From Pseudoduganella aquatica (lineage in GTDB: Bacteria > Pseudomonadota > Gammaproteobacteria > Burkholderiales > Burkholderiaceae_D), in contig NZ_WWCU01000003.1 in NCBI RefSeq assembly GCF_009857595.1, forward strand, positions 124,001 through 188,000: a stretch of 64,000 nt of DNA, in the 5' to 3' direction. The notes below the pieces were generated by a model. It made no database searches, was not told where the DNA came from, and saw only the letters and a program-made list of their open reading frames with translations. Position numbers and translations under genes: made by a program. Positions 20,532 to 30,010 of the stretch are shown here, in pieces; the stretch's first letter is position 1; each line of letters begins with the position of its first letter.

Positions 20532-22037
20532 ATGGCAACTAACCAGAAGTACCCGCTGCGGGCTGCCTTGATCGGCAGCCTGATGGCCATTGCACTAGCG
20601 CCTGCAGCGTTCGCATCCAGCCACCGGGAAGCGCCCTTCATCACCAAGAATCCCAAAGTGGACGCCACCGATTTCTATATGTTCCGCAGCTATGAGCCGG
20701 GACGAGAGAAATTCGTCACCCTGATCGCCAACTACGTGCCGCTGCAGGATGCCTACGGCGGCCCGAACTACTTCGCCATGGATCCGGACGCGTTGTACGA
20801 GATCCACATCGACAACAACGGCGACGCCAAAGAGGATCTCAGCTTCCAGTTCCGCTTCAGCAGCACCAACAAGGACACGCAGCTCACCGTGGGCGGCAAG
20901 AAAGTGTCCATCCCGCTGGTCATCAATGGCGGCGCGGTGAACGACGTCAATCCGGCCGGCCTGAATGTGCGCGAGACCTACACCGTGGCCGTGGTGCGCG
21001 GCGACCGCCGCAGCGGCGCCCGATCCTCGGTGACCAACGCGTCCGGCGGCGGCGCCACCTTCGACAAGCCGGTTGACAATATCGGCAACAAATCAATACC
21101 CGACTACGCCGCCTACTCGGCCAAGCATATGTACGCGGTGAATATCCCCGGCTGCGCCACCCCGGCCCGCATGTTCGTCGGCCAGCGCAAGGACCCCTTC
21201 GTGGTCAACCTGGGCGAGACCTTCGACCTGATCAACATCAAGGCGCCCGCCGTCGAGTTCCTGGCCAGCGCCGAAAAGAACGCCAGGGACGACCTGGCGC
21301 TCAAAAACGTCACGTCGATCGAACTGGAAGTGGCGGCCGACTGCCTGACCGCATCGGCCACCGGCGGCGACCCCGTCATCGGCGGCTGGACCACCGCCAG
21401 CATGCGCCAGGGCCGCCTGCTGAACCCCACGCCGGGCAGCGCTGTCGGATCATCCAGGGAAGGCGGCGCGTGGACGCAGGTGTCGCGCCTGGGCGCGCCG
21501 CTGGTGAACGAGGTGGTGATCGGCCTGAAGGACAAGGACCGCTTCAACCACAGCAAGCCTTCCGGCGACAGCCAGTTCGCCGACTACGTCACCAACCCCA
21601 CCCTGCCCGCGCTGGTGGAAATCCTGTACGGCAGCGCCGGCGCCAAGGCGCCGACCAACTTCCCGCGCAACGACCTGGTGGCGGCCTTCCTCACCGGCGT
21701 GAAAGGCCTGAACCAGCCCGCCACCGTCACCGCCTCCGAAATGCTGCGGCTGAACACCTCCATCGCTCCCACGCCCAGCGGTGCACAGAAGCGGCTGGGC
21801 GTAATCGACGGCGACAACGCGGGCTTCCCCAATGGCCGCCGCCCCGGCGACGACGTGGTGGATATCGCGCTGCGCGTCATGATGGGCAAGCTGTGCACGC
21901 TCAACCTGGGCTGCACGCCGGCCGACGCCCCGGCCGGCGCCTTGCGCTTCACCGACGGCGCCTACCTCGACGAGACCTTCGTCACGGCCGGCTTCCCCTA
22001 CCTGAAGACGCCGCTGGCCGGCTCGCCGCAGAAGTAA
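20532..22037 (+). CDS. DUF4331 domain-containing exported protein
   Basis: A 501-residue protein with a signal peptide (residues 1 to about 29, ending AAFAS). The mature protein opens SSHREAPFITKNPKVDATDFYMFRS, the DUF4331 signature, and continues through YEIHIDNNGD and the C-terminal GRRPGDDVVDIALRVMMG. The function of the family is not established. The mature N-terminus is rich in His/Glu/Asp, compatible with metal binding. AAAGGGG precedes the ATG. First gene of an operon with a lipoprotein, TPR-like, HupE-like and TonB-receptor genes, and divergent from a di-heme peroxidase. Confidence 0.9.
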   Translation: MATNQKYPLRAALIGSLMAIALAPAAFASSHREAPFITKNPKVDATDFYMFRSYEPGREKFVTLIANYVPLQDAYGGPNYFAMDPDALYEIHIDNNGDAKEDLSFQFRFSSTNKDTQLTVGGKKVSIPLVINGGAVNDVNPAGLNVRETYTVAVVRGDRRSGARSSVTNASGGGATFDKPVDNIGNKSIPDYAAYSAKHMYAVNIPGCATPARMFVGQRKDPFVVNLGETFDLINIKAPAVEFLASAEKNARDDLALKNVTSIELEVAADCLTASATGGDPVIGGWTTASMRQGRLLNPTPGSAVGSSREGGAWTQVSRLGAPLVNEVVIGLKDKDRFNHSKPSGDSQFADYVTNPTLPALVEILYGSAGAKAPTNFPRNDLVAAFLTGVKGLNQPATVTASEMLRLNTSIAPTPSGAQKRLGVIDGDNAGFPNGRRPGDDVVDIALRVMMGKLCTLNLGCTPADAPAGALRFTDGAYLDETFVTAGFPYLKTPLAGSPQK

Positions 22038-22044
22038 GGAGAGC

Positions 22045-22302
22045 ATGATGAAAACACTGACCCGTATCACGCCTTGCGCGCTGGCGCTGACGCTATTGCT
22101 GGCCGGCTGCGGCAGCGGCGGCGGCGGCGACTCCGGCAGCGTCACCACGCCGCCCCCGGCGCCGCCGCCCGTCGCCATGCTGGACGCGTTCTATTCGGCG
22201 GTGCTGGCCATTATCGCCACGTCCCCGGAAGACAAGGAGCCGGTGGAGATCGACAGCGTGGCCGTTACCACGCCGGACAACACCGATCCGGTGGCCAACT
22301 AG
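22045..22302 (+). CDS. Small lipoprotein of unknown function
   Basis: An 85-residue product with a classical lipobox LLAGC near residue 22, followed by a Gly/Ser and Pro-rich linker and a short acidic C-terminal segment. No domain is recognised. AAGGAGAG precedes two adjacent ATGs (22045 and 22048); the second has the better spacing. It lies 7 bp after the DUF4331 gene and ends just before a strong hairpin, so it is probably translated from the promoter-proximal part of the operon. Confidence 0.7.
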   Translation: MMKTLTRITPCALALTLLLAGCGSGGGGDSGSVTTPPPAPPPVAMLDAFYSAVLAIIATSPEDKEPVEIDSVAVTTPDNTDPVAN

Positions 22303-22314
22303 GCAAGCAGTCCT

Positions 22315-22349
22315 CCCCGCGCCGTGCCCAAACCCTGCACGGCGCGGGG
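22315..22349 (+). terminator. Strong GC hairpin between lipoprotein and TPR genes
   Basis: CCCCGCGCCGTGC (22315-22327) and GCACGGCGCGGGG (22337-22349) form a perfect 13-bp stem with a 9-nt loop. No T-tract follows, so it is more likely a partial terminator or an mRNA stabiliser/processing site that lowers expression of the distal genes. Confidence 0.55.
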
Positions 22350-22371
22350 CTTACACAGAAATGGCAAGATC

Positions 22372-23658
22372 ATGACCAGCATCCCCCTATTCCTGGGCGC
22401 CGCCCTCGCCGCCACGCTCTCGCTGCAAGCGCCGCCGGCACGGGCCACGCCCCACCTCCCCAGCGCCGGGACCGAAGTCATCGAAGCGCTGCCGCGCCGC
22501 AGCGACCCGCAGCAACTCGAACTGCGCCGCCTGCGGCTGCAGCTGATGGCCGCGCCGCGCAACGCGGAGCTGGCTGCGGCGCTGGCGCAGCGCTATATCG
22601 GCATCGGCCGCAGCGAGTCCGATCCGCGCTACTTCGGCTACGCGCAGGCTGCGTTGGCGCCGTGGTGGAAGGAGGCGGCGCCGCCGGCCGCCATACGCCT
22701 GTTGCGCGCCACGCTGCTGCAAAACATCCACCAGTTCCCGGCCGCCATGGCGGACCTCGACGGCGTGACGGCGGCCGAGCCGTCCAACGCCCAAGCCTGG
22801 CTCACCCGCGCCACCGTGCAGACCGTGCTAGGCCAGTACAGCGCGGCCACGGCCAGCTGCGCGCGCCTGTCCACGCTGGCGGACCAGTTGTCCAGCATCA
22901 CTTGCCTGACCAATGTGTCGGGCCTGACCGGCCGCCTGCTCAAAAGCGACATGCTGCTGGCCACCACTTTGCAGCGCAGCACGAACGCGGAGCCGGGCAT
23001 GCAAGCCTGGTCATTGACGCAGCTGGCGGAAATGGCGGCGCGGCGCGGCGACGCTCCGCTGGCCGAAACGCGCTACCAGGCCGCGCTGAAACTGGCGCCG
23101 CGCGACAGCTACCTGCTGGGCGCCTACGCCGACTTTCTGCTCGACCGGCAGCGCGCCGCCGACGCTGCGGCGCTGACCAAAGAGCACCGCCGCATCGACG
23201 GCCTGCTGCTGCGCCATGCGCTGGCGCTCAAGCAGCAGCAAGCGCAGCGGCAGCGCCAAGGACAGCGTCCCTCGTCCGAGCTCCAGGAACAGCTGGCGGC
23301 GGACACCCATGAACTCCAGGCGCGCTTCGACGCCGCCGCCCTGCGCGGGGACAGCGTGCACCAGCGCGAGCAGGCCCGCTACGAACTGCATTTGAGCGGC
23401 AATGCGAAGGCCGCGCTGGCGCTGGCGCAGCGCAACTGGGCGGTGCAGAAGGAACCGGCCGATCTGCGCATCCTGCTTGAGGCGGCGCTGCAGGCCGGCG
23501 ACCGCGCCGCCGCCGCCCCCGCGCTGGCGTGGATGGCGCAAACCGCGCTGGAAGACGCCGCCATCCAGCCGCTCGCTGCGCAGCTCAGGCCAGCCGCAGC
23601 CACAACGCCTGCCAGCCGGCCGGACGTGCCGCGCCTGGCCGCGAGGATGCAGCCATGA
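22372..23658 (+). CDS. Exported tetratricopeptide-like protein
   Basis: A 428-residue protein with a signal peptide (ending about ARA, residue 25) and helical repeats. TPR-like helices are visible around LAAALAQRYIGIG, MADLDGVTAAEPSNAQAWL, AETRYQAALKLAPRDSYLL and ALALAQRNWAVQKEPADL. A Gln-rich stretch near residue 285 (LKQQQAQRQRQGQR) links two helical parts. Probably a periplasmic scaffold for the DUF4331/HupE/TonB products. The start at 22372 gives a clean signal peptide. Its stop overlaps the HupE-like start by ATGA. Confidence 0.75.
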   Translation: MTSIPLFLGAALAATLSLQAPPARATPHLPSAGTEVIEALPRRSDPQQLELRRLRLQLMAAPRNAELAAALAQRYIGIGRSESDPRYFGYAQAALAPWWKEAAPPAAIRLLRATLLQNIHQFPAAMADLDGVTAAEPSNAQAWLTRATVQTVLGQYSAATASCARLSTLADQLSSITCLTNVSGLTGRLLKSDMLLATTLQRSTNAEPGMQAWSLTQLAEMAARRGDAPLAETRYQAALKLAPRDSYLLGAYADFLLDRQRAADAAALTKEHRRIDGLLLRHALALKQQQAQRQRQGQRPSSELQEQLAADTHELQARFDAAALRGDSVHQREQARYELHLSGNAKAALALAQRNWAVQKEPADLRILLEAALQAGDRAAAAPALAWMAQTALEDAAIQPLAAQLRPAAATTPASRPDVPRLAARMQP

Positions 23659-24812
23659 TGCGCCTGCTTATGGCCTGCCTGCTGCTGTGCTGCGCCGCCG
23701 GCCCGGCCGCCGCCCACAAGCCCAGCGACAGCTACCTGGTGCTGCGCGCGGGCGGCCAGCATATCGACGGCCAGTGGGACATCGCCCTGCGCGACCTGGA
23801 CTACGCGATAGGCCTCGACAGCGACGGCGACGGCCAGCTGACCTGGGACGAGATCCGCGACCACCACAGCCAGATCGCTGCCTATGCGCTGTCCCGGCTG
23901 TCGCTGGCGGCGGATGGAGAGACGCAGGCCGCATGCACCATCACCGCCGGCGATCAGCTGATCGACCGCCACAGCGACGGCGCCTACACCGTGCTGCGCT
24001 TCCGCGCCTACTGCCCCACGGCGCCCGCCGCGCTGCGTATCCGCTACAGCCTGTTCGCCGACACCGACCCGCAGCACAAAGGCCTGCTGCGCCTGGAGCA
24101 CTCGGGCGCGGCGGATGCGGCATCCGCCGACACCACCAGCGCCATCTTCGGCAGCGGCCAGCAAGAGCAGGTGATACAGCTGGTCCAGCCCGCGCGGCTG
24201 GCCCAATTCGCCGCCTATGTGAAGCACGGCGTGTGGCATATCTGGATAGGCCTGGACCACATTCTGTTCCTGCTGTCGCTGCTGCTGCCCGCTGTACTGG
24301 TGTGGAAAGACCATTCCTGGCGCGCCGCGCCTGAATTGCGCGGCACCGTCATCGACGTACTGAAGACCGTCAGCGCCTTCACGCTGGCGCATTCCATCAC
24401 GCTCAGCCTCGCCGCGCTGGACCTGGTAACGCTGCCTTCGCGCCTGGTGGAATCCGTCATCGCGGCTTCCGTCATCGCGGCTGCGTTGAACAACCTGGCG
24501 CCCATCGTGCGTTCCAAGCGCTGGGTGGGCGCGTTCGCCTTCGGCCTGATACATGGATTCGGTTTCGCCAGCGTGCTGGCGGACCTCGGCCTGCCGCAAG
24601 GCTCGCTGCTGCTGTCGCTGCTGGGCTTCAACGCCGGCGTGGAGCTGGGACAGCTGGCCATTGTGGCCGCCTTCCTGCCGCTGGCCTTCCTGTTGCGCGC
24701 CACCTGGTTCTACCGCCAGGTGGTATTCGTGGGCGGTTCCGCGCTGATCGTGCTGACCGCCAGCATGTGGCTCAGCGAACGCGCTTTCGACATCAAACTG
24801 GCCGCCCTTTGA
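23655..24812 (+). CDS. HupE/UreJ-family membrane protein with periplasmic EF-hand
   Basis: A 385-residue protein. Signal peptide 1-20, then mature HKPSDSYLVL. Residues 55-66 form a textbook EF-hand loop, DSDGDGQLTWDE, with Asp at positions 1, 3 and 5, Gly at 6 and Glu at 12. From about residue 195 the chain is a six-to-seven-helix HupE/UreJ membrane domain with HIWIGLDHILFLLSLL, FTLAHSITLSLAAL and FGLIHGFGFASVL, whose conserved His/Asp could bind metal. HupE/UreJ relatives are linked to nickel handling; the EF-hand suggests calcium sensing or stabilisation. Coupled to the TPR-like gene. Confidence 0.85.
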   Translation: MMRLLMACLLLCCAAGPAAAHKPSDSYLVLRAGGQHIDGQWDIALRDLDYAIGLDSDGDGQLTWDEIRDHHSQIAAYALSRLSLAADGETQAACTITAGDQLIDRHSDGAYTVLRFRAYCPTAPAALRIRYSLFADTDPQHKGLLRLEHSGAADAASADTTSAIFGSGQQEQVIQLVQPARLAQFAAYVKHGVWHIWIGLDHILFLLSLLLPAVLVWKDHSWRAAPELRGTVIDVLKTVSAFTLAHSITLSLAALDLVTLPSRLVESVIAASVIAAALNNLAPIVRSKRWVGAFAFGLIHGFGFASVLADLGLPQGSLLLSLLGFNAGVELGQLAIVAAFLPLAFLLRATWFYRQVVFVGGSALIVLTASMWLSERAFDIKLAAL

Positions 24813-24841
24813 ACATGGCGGCAGCACAAACGGAGCATCTC

Positions 24842-26944
24842 ATGCACACAACCCGGCATGGCGCCGTCCGCGCGGCGGGACGGTTAGCCGCTTTGCTTGC
24901 CGCACAGCTGGCGGCGCAGCTTGGCTCCAGCGGCGCACAGGCCGCGCCTGGCGACGAAGCCCCCGGCGCGGCAAGTGCCCCGCAAGTGGTCGCCGTCATC
25001 GGCCACTACGACAACGCCATCGGCACTTCCGACGCGGCCAGCCAGGGCCGCATCACCTCCAGCCTCATTGCCAGCCGCCCCGCGCTGCGCACCGGCGAGC
25101 TGCTCGAATTCGTGCCCGGAATGATCGTCACGCAGCACAGCGGCGACGGCAAAGCCAACCAGTACTTCCTGCGCGGCTTCAATCTGGACCACGGCACCGA
25201 CTTCGCCACCTTCGTGGACGGCATGCCGGTCAACATGCGCAGCCACGCGCACGGCCAGGGCTATTCCGACCTGAACTTCCTGATCCCCGAGCTGGTGCAG
25301 CGCATCGACTACCAGAAAGGCGCCTACTTCGCCGACACGGGCGACTTCGCCTCGGCCGGCGCGGCGCGCATCCGCCTGGCGGACACGCTGCCGGGCATGG
25401 CCAGCATCACACTGGGCGGCAACGGCTACCGCCGCGCCGTGGTGGCGAACAGCAGCGGCTACGCCGGCGGCAATCTGCTGTACGCGCTGGAGGCCAACCA
25501 CAACGACGGCCCCTGGGACGTGCCGGAAGGCGTGCGCAAATACAGCGCCGTGCTGCGCTACAGCGCGGGCGGCGCGGACCAGGGCTACAGCATCACCGGC
25601 ATGGCCTACCGCAACCGCTGGCGCGCCACAGACCAGGTGCCGCAGCGCGCCCTCGATTCCGGCCTGATAAGCCGCTTCGGCACGCTGGACGCCAGCGACG
25701 GCGGCATCAGCAGCCGCTACAGCCTGTCCTACGCGCTGCACCGCAGGAACGCGGACAGCCGCTTCGAATTCAGCGCCTACGCGCTGCATTCCAGCCTGGA
25801 CCTGTACAGCAACTTCAGCTATCTGCTGGAGAACCCCGAACAGGGCGACCAGTTCCAGCAAAGCGAACGCCGCAACGTAATGGGCGCGGACGCCAGCAAC
25901 ACCTGGCTGCATGAAGCCGGCGGCATTGCCATGCGCAGCAAGCTAGGCCTGCAGGTCCGCTACGACAAGGTGTCCCCGCTTGGCCTGTACACCACCACCG
26001 CACGCGCGCGCACCGGCACCATACGCGAAGACCGGCTCGACGAGGGCAGCGCCGCGCTGTATGCCGAGAACGTGGCCAACTGGCTGCCGACCTTCCGCAC
26101 CGTGGCCGGCCTGCGCTACGACGCCTACCGGTTCAAGGTCGGCAGCGACATGGCCGGCAACAGCGGCAAAGCCAGCAGCGGCATCGTCTCGCCCAAGCTG
26201 TCGCTGATCTTTGGGCCGTGGGCGCGGACGGAATATTTCCTCAACTTCGGCAAAGGCTTCCACAGCAACGACGCACGCGGCGTTACGCAAACGCGGCTGG
26301 CGGACGGCGGGGCTGCGCAGCCGGTCACGCCGCTGGCGGCCACGCGCGGCTACGAGGCGGGCCTGCGCAGCGAACTGCTGCCCGGGCTGCAAAGCTCGCT
26401 GGCGCTGTGGAAAATGGATAGCGCGTCGGAGCTGGTGTACGTCGGCGACGCGGGGGAAACCGAAGCCAGCGGCGCGAGCCGCCGCAACGGCATTGAATGG
26501 AACAACCACTACATCGCCCGTCCCTGGCTGCTGTTCGACCTGGACCTGGCCACCTCCCGCGCGCGCTACCGCGACGCCCCCGCAACGGAGAACCGCATCA
26601 GCGGCGCGCTGGAACGGGCTGCCTCTTTCGGCGTGACGGTGACGGATCTGCAGCGCTGGTCCGGCGGCCTGCAGGTGCGCTACTTTGGTCCGCGTCCGCT
26701 CACTGCGGACAACAGCGTGCGCTCGGCATCGACCGCGCTGGCCTACGCTCGCCTGGCCTACAAGCTGGCTCCAAGCACCGCTTTAACGCTGGATGTATTC
26801 AATCTGCTGGACAAGAAAGCCAGCGATATCGAGTACTACTATGCCTCCCGCCTGCGCGGCGAAGCGGCCGGCGGGGTGGAAGACCGGCATATCCACCCGG
26901 TCGAACCACGCACCTTCCGGCTCACGCTCACGCACCGCTTTTAA
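24842..26944 (+). CDS. TonB-dependent outer-membrane receptor
   Basis: A 700-residue receptor. A signal peptide precedes the plug domain, which has [26 protein letters not shown] and [40 protein letters not shown]; the barrel continues to a C-terminal Phe (LTHRF). The SHAHGQGY loop is His-rich. GGAG lies before ATG 24842; an in-frame ATG at 24815 is possible. Ligand unknown; the operon with a HupE-like protein points to a metal or metallophore. It meets the anti-sigma gene tail to tail with overlapping stop codons (26941-26944). Confidence 0.9.
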   Translation: MHTTRHGAVRAAGRLAALLAAQLAAQLGSSGAQAAPGDEAPGAASAPQVVAVIGHYDNAIGTSDAASQGRITSSLIASRPALRTGELLEFVPGMIVTQHSGDGKANQYFLRGFNLDHGTDFATFVDGMPVNMRSHAHGQGYSDLNFLIPELVQRIDYQKGAYFADTGDFASAGAARIRLADTLPGMASITLGGNGYRRAVVANSSGYAGGNLLYALEANHNDGPWDVPEGVRKYSAVLRYSAGGADQGYSITGMAYRNRWRATDQVPQRALDSGLISRFGTLDASDGGISSRYSLSYALHRRNADSRFEFSAYALHSSLDLYSNFSYLLENPEQGDQFQQSERRNVMGADASNTWLHEAGGIAMRSKLGLQVRYDKVSPLGLYTTTARARTGTIREDRLDEGSAALYAENVANWLPTFRTVAGLRYDAYRFKVGSDMAGNSGKASSGIVSPKLSLIFGPWARTEYFLNFGKGFHSNDARGVTQTRLADGGAAQPVTPLAATRGYEAGLRSELLPGLQSSLALWKMDSASELVYVGDAGETEASGASRRNGIEWNNHYIARPWLLFDLDLATSRARYRDAPATENRISGALERAASFGVTVTDLQRWSGGLQVRYFGPRPLTADNSVRSASTALAYARLAYKLAPSTALTLDVFNLLDKKASDIEYYYASRLRGEAAGGVEDRHIHPVEPRTFRLTLTHRF

Positions 26945-27660
26945 AGCAGCCGGACCCAGTTGCCCTTGTAGAGGACCGGCCCGGTCGGGCCGTTGGGATT
27001 CGGCGAGCCACCTTTCGGCTCCAGGCTGATGGCCAGCAGCTGCACGTCGCTGCCGATGGCGCGCTCGGACAGCGCCAGCCTGGCGCTGCGGTTATCCGGC
27101 AGGATGCCCAGCGAGCGCGGATTGCCCTGCTTGGGTATCGCCCACAGCTGCAGCGTCTTGTCGTCCGCCACGGCCACGCCGTTCACCACCCGCACCTCCA
27201 TCACCTGGTGGCGGCTGTCGCCGGTCAGCAGGATGGCGGTTTGCGATTGCTCGTCCGTCAGCGTGGCGGCGTAGTTGATGGCCGCCGCCTGTTCGGACGG
27301 CGGCGCCAGCGTCAGCGTCAACGCGACGGCAATGGCCAGCGCCGCCACCGCGCCCGAAGCCATGCTCAGGCCGCGCCAGTATCTCAGCGACTCCTGGCGC
27401 CAGAACTGCCAGGCAGGCGCGGGCGCAACCAGGCGCAGGCGCCGCTCAATGCCGCGCCACACTTCGGCGCGCGGTTTCTGCTCGCCGGCGAACTCGGACA
27501 GCGGCAACAGGCGGTCCTGCCATTCGGCCACGGTGCGGCGCAGCGCCGCGTCGTTATGCATATAGCCTTCAAAGCGGCGCCGCGCGCCACCGCGCAGCGT
27601 GCCCAGCACATATTCGGCCGCCAGCTTCTCGCGCAGGCCTGGATTGCCCCGGATATTCAT
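26941..27660 (-). CDS. Membrane anti-sigma factor (RskA-like)
   Basis: A 239-residue protein. The cytoplasmic N-terminal part ([33 protein letters not shown]) is the anti-sigma-K type sigma-binding region. A single TM lies around residues 104-122 ([19 protein letters not shown]), and the C-terminal RskA-like periplasmic domain ends in [16 protein letters not shown]. It sequesters the ECF sigma factor until a periplasmic signal releases it. The ATG at 27660 overlaps the sigma stop (ATGA). Confidence 0.88.
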   Translation of the reverse strand: MNIRGNPGLREKLAAEYVLGTLRGGARRRFEGYMHNDAALRRTVAEWQDRLLPLSEFAGEQKPRAEVWRGIERRLRLVAPAPAWQFWRQESLRYWRGLSMASGAVAALAIAVALTLTLAPPSEQAAAINYAATLTDEQSQTAILLTGDSRHQVMEVRVVNGVAVADDKTLQLWAIPKQGNPRSLGILPDNRSARLALSERAIGSDVQLLAISLEPKGGSPNPNGPTGPVLYKGNWVRLL

Positions 27661-28244
27661 GGCCGCTCCCCTTTCGCCAGGCAGGTCTTCAGGCGTTCCA
27701 GGCTGCGCCGTATCCAGGTTTTCACCGTGCCGATGGGGATGGCCATCTGCTGCGCCACTTCGCTGTGCGACAGGTCGTGATAAAACGCCATGCCGATCAC
27801 CTGACGGTGCAAGCCCTCCAGCATGGACATGCAATAGGCCAGCGCCTTGGCGTCGCTGCTGATCTGCAGCGCCTCGATCGGCGTCGCACCGGGGTCATGC
27901 AGGGCATTCAGTATGGTGCTGTCAAAAGTATCCACGTCGATCTCCAGGGTGCCGTCCACGCGGCGCAGCGCATCGAGCGCCTTGTTGCGCACGATGGCTG
28001 CCATCCACGTCATGGGCGCGGCCAGCTGGCTTTGGTAACTGCGGGCGCTATTCCATATGGAGACGAAACTCTCCTGCAGCACTTCCTCGGCCAGCTCGCG
28101 CTTATGCAATATACGCAGCGCGTAGCCGAACAGTTTCGGCGAAGTTGCGTCATACAGGGATCGGAATGCTTTGGCGTCGCGCGCGGCGGCGGCGGCCAGC
28201 CAGGCGCGGAGCTGCTGGGGGTCGTTGATGGGCGCTAATGCCAC
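27657..28244 (-). CDS. ECF sigma factor (SigK-like)
   Basis: A 195-residue sigma-70 family protein. Region 2 includes [35 protein letters not shown] and [19 protein letters not shown]. Region 4 has [34 protein letters not shown]. It starts with GTG at 28244 behind GAGGA. Co-translated with its anti-sigma factor. The adjacent DUF4331-TonB operon is the most likely target, because a similar ECF-like promoter sequence precedes both. Confidence 0.92.
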   Translation of the reverse strand: MALAPINDPQQLRAWLAAAAARDAKAFRSLYDATSPKLFGYALRILHKRELAEEVLQESFVSIWNSARSYQSQLAAPMTWMAAIVRNKALDALRRVDGTLEIDVDTFDSTILNALHDPGATPIEALQISSDAKALAYCMSMLEGLHRQVIGMAFYHDLSHSEVAQQMAIPIGTVKTWIRRSLERLKTCLAKGERP

Positions 28245-28284
28245 GGGAGTCCTCGTTGAAGCGAGCTGTTAAACGGCGACGAAA

Positions 28285-28311
28285 GACGGCGCCGGCAGCT
28301 TGCAAGGATAC
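28285..28311 (-). promoter_or_regulatory. Putative autoregulatory ECF promoter of the sigma gene
   Basis: On the minus strand GTATCC (28311-28306), 16 bp, then CCGTC (28289-28285), about 40 bp before GTG 28244. It resembles the TGAATCC-N15-CCGTA site before the DUF4331 gene; spacing differs by one base. Confidence 0.35.
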
Positions 28312-28318
28312 CGTAAAT

Positions 28319-29029
28319 TCAGGGCGCCAGGCGCACGCAGTTGCGGCCCGCGCGCTTGGCCTCATACAGCGCCTCGTCGGCGCGCAGGTAGGCGGTGTCG
28401 AACGAGGTGCCGCAGGGATTCCAGCTGATGCCCACGCTGGCCGTCACCGGACGGTTGATGGGGGCGGCGAACACTTCGCGCGCGATGGCGTGGCAAACGC
28501 GCTCCCCGAGCAGGGCCGCCTCGGCGCCGTGGCGCGTGGGCCAGGCCACGGAGAATTCCTCGCCGCCCACGCGGCCTATGGCCACCTGGTCGCCCAGCAG
28601 GGACACCAGGCAGCGCACCACGGCCTGGATCACGGCGTCGCCGGCCGGGTGGCCGAAGTCGTCGTTGACCTGCTTGAAGTGGTCGATGTCGAGCACGATC
28701 AGGGCCAGGTCGCCCTGCTCCAGCAGGCGGCTGGCGTGCTCGATCAGGGCGGCGCGGTTCAGCGCCCCGGTCAGCGGATCGTGCGTGGCGCGGTATTCCA
28801 GCTGGCCGGCCAGCTCGTGCAGCTGGCGGTTCAGCTGGTTCATGTCGCGCTCGGCGCGGTCGCTGCGCCGTATCAGGCGGCGCGTTTCGCGCATCAGGCG
28901 CTCGTAGTGCGCCATCATCTCGCCCAGCACGCGGCGGTACTCGGCCGCGCCGGCGCCGTCGTCCTCGTGCGCCGCGCGCGCGGCGGCCAGCACCGCGCTC
29001 TCGGCGGCGAACAGGTCCGGTTCAGCCAT
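28319..29029 (-). CDS. siaD: Diguanylate cyclase SiaD-like
   Basis: A 236-residue protein with an N-terminal helical/coiled-coil segment (about residues 1-75) and a GGDEF domain. The active site is GRVGGEEFSVAW, with DIDHFKQVNDDFGHPAGD binding substrate, so c-di-GMP synthesis is expected. In Pseudomonas, SiaD is switched on by unphosphorylated SiaC. It starts 4 bp after siaC and is the last gene of the operon siaA-siaB-siaC-siaD. The length matches the Pseudomonas SiaD I know. Confidence 0.88.
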   Translation of the reverse strand: MAEPDLFAAESAVLAAARAAHEDDGAGAAEYRRVLGEMMAHYERLMRETRRLIRRSDRAERDMNQLNRQLHELAGQLEYRATHDPLTGALNRAALIEHASRLLEQGDLALIVLDIDHFKQVNDDFGHPAGDAVIQAVVRCLVSLLGDQVAIGRVGGEEFSVAWPTRHGAEAALLGERVCHAIAREVFAAPINRPVTASVGISWNPCGTSFDTAYLRADEALYEAKRAGRNCVRLAP

Positions 29030-29033
29030 AGGG

Positions 29034-29423
29034 TCAGTTATGCGCCACCGGATGGTTGCTGAAGTCCAGCGCGCCGAAATCGTCCTGCAGTTCCTGGCCG
29101 AATTCGAGGATGGTGTCGTCGTCCTCGTCGTAGTACCAGTTCAGGCGCACCGCGCTGCCGTCCATGGCGGCCTGGTTCAGCGCCTCGAACAGCGTGAACA
29201 GCATCTTGGTGCTGGAGCTGTTGAAGTAGGCCAGCGACACGTTGACGGTGATGTCGGCCTGGCCGCAGCCGGCCAGGTAGGCGCGCACCTGTTCGATCAC
29301 CGGGCCGTAGAACAGCGCGGCGTTTTCGGGATAGGACTCGCCCTTGATCGACAGCGTGTGCTGGTCGAAGCGGAAGTCGATCTCGGGCGAAGTGGGCGAA
29401 GCGGAGATGTAGTAGGGTTCCAT
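29034..29423 (-). CDS. siaC: SiaC-family regulatory phosphoprotein (DUF1987)
   Basis: A 129-residue protein with the DUF1987 pattern: EPYYISASPTSPEIDF at the N-terminus, the SSSTKMLFTLFEAL helix and NWYYDEDDDTILEFGQEL. The Thr of SSSTK (T72) is at the expected phosphorylation site. In Pseudomonas SiaC is phosphorylated by SiaB, dephosphorylated by SiaA and activates SiaD when unmodified. Position and order in the operon agree. Confidence 0.9.
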   Translation of the reverse strand: MEPYYISASPTSPEIDFRFDQHTLSIKGESYPENAALFYGPVIEQVRAYLAGCGQADITVNVSLAYFNSSSTKMLFTLFEALNQAAMDGSAVRLNWYYDEDDDTILEFGQELQDDFGALDFSNHPVAHN

Positions 29424-29439
29424 GACGTTGGTTTCTTTT

Positions 29440-29997
29440 TCAGATGATGGCCTTGATGCAGAACACCGTGGTGTCCGGGTCGTGCGTCTCCTTGACGAAC
29501 TCGAACTCCAGCGGCGCGCTGGCGTCGCGCGCCATGGTCAGGAAGCCGAGACCTGCACCCTTGCTGTCGGCAGGGGTTTCGTCGCGCAGCGCCTTCTTGT
29601 AGGCGGATTTGATTTCCTCCATGGTCATGCTGTGCAGCGGCTCCAGGCGCGCTCGGATGGCGTTCACGCTTTCGGTGGAGACCGGGTTGGCGCACAGCAG
29701 GAAGAAGCTGTCCTCGCGCATGCCGATGCAGAACGAGCCGCGCCGCATCTGGCTGGCCTGCGCGTGGTCCGGGGTCAGCGTGTCCGACGAGTAGTGCATG
29801 ATGTTCTGCGACATTTCGACAAAGGACGAGAAGATGCGGCGCCGCGTCGGCCCCGCCGCGCCGGCCGTGTCCAGCCGCGCCTTGATGGTTTCGGCGATGG
29901 CGGCCACCACGTGCTGCGAGAAATAGCCCGCGTAGAAAAAAATGATGTTGCGCTTGCGCGCCACGTCCCAAAACTCGTTGAATTCTTCGTAGAGCAA
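29440..29997 (-). CDS. siaB: SiaB-family protein kinase (DUF6272)
   Basis: A 185-residue protein related to GHKL ATPases. N-box-like FSSFVEMSQNIMHYSSD and a glycine loop SKGAGLGFLTMARDA are visible. It should phosphorylate SiaC. It starts with TTG at 29997 preceded by AAGGAAGG; the unusual start codon may keep kinase levels low relative to SiaA. It lies 13 bp after siaA and 16 bp before siaC. Confidence 0.88.
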   Translation of the reverse strand: MLYEEFNEFWDVARKRNIIFFYAGYFSQHVVAAIAETIKARLDTAGAAGPTRRRIFSSFVEMSQNIMHYSSDTLTPDHAQASQMRRGSFCIGMREDSFFLLCANPVSTESVNAIRARLEPLHSMTMEEIKSAYKKALRDETPADSKGAGLGFLTMARDASAPLEFEFVKETHDPDTTVFCIKAII

Positions 29998-30010
29998 AAT
30001 CGTTCCTTCC

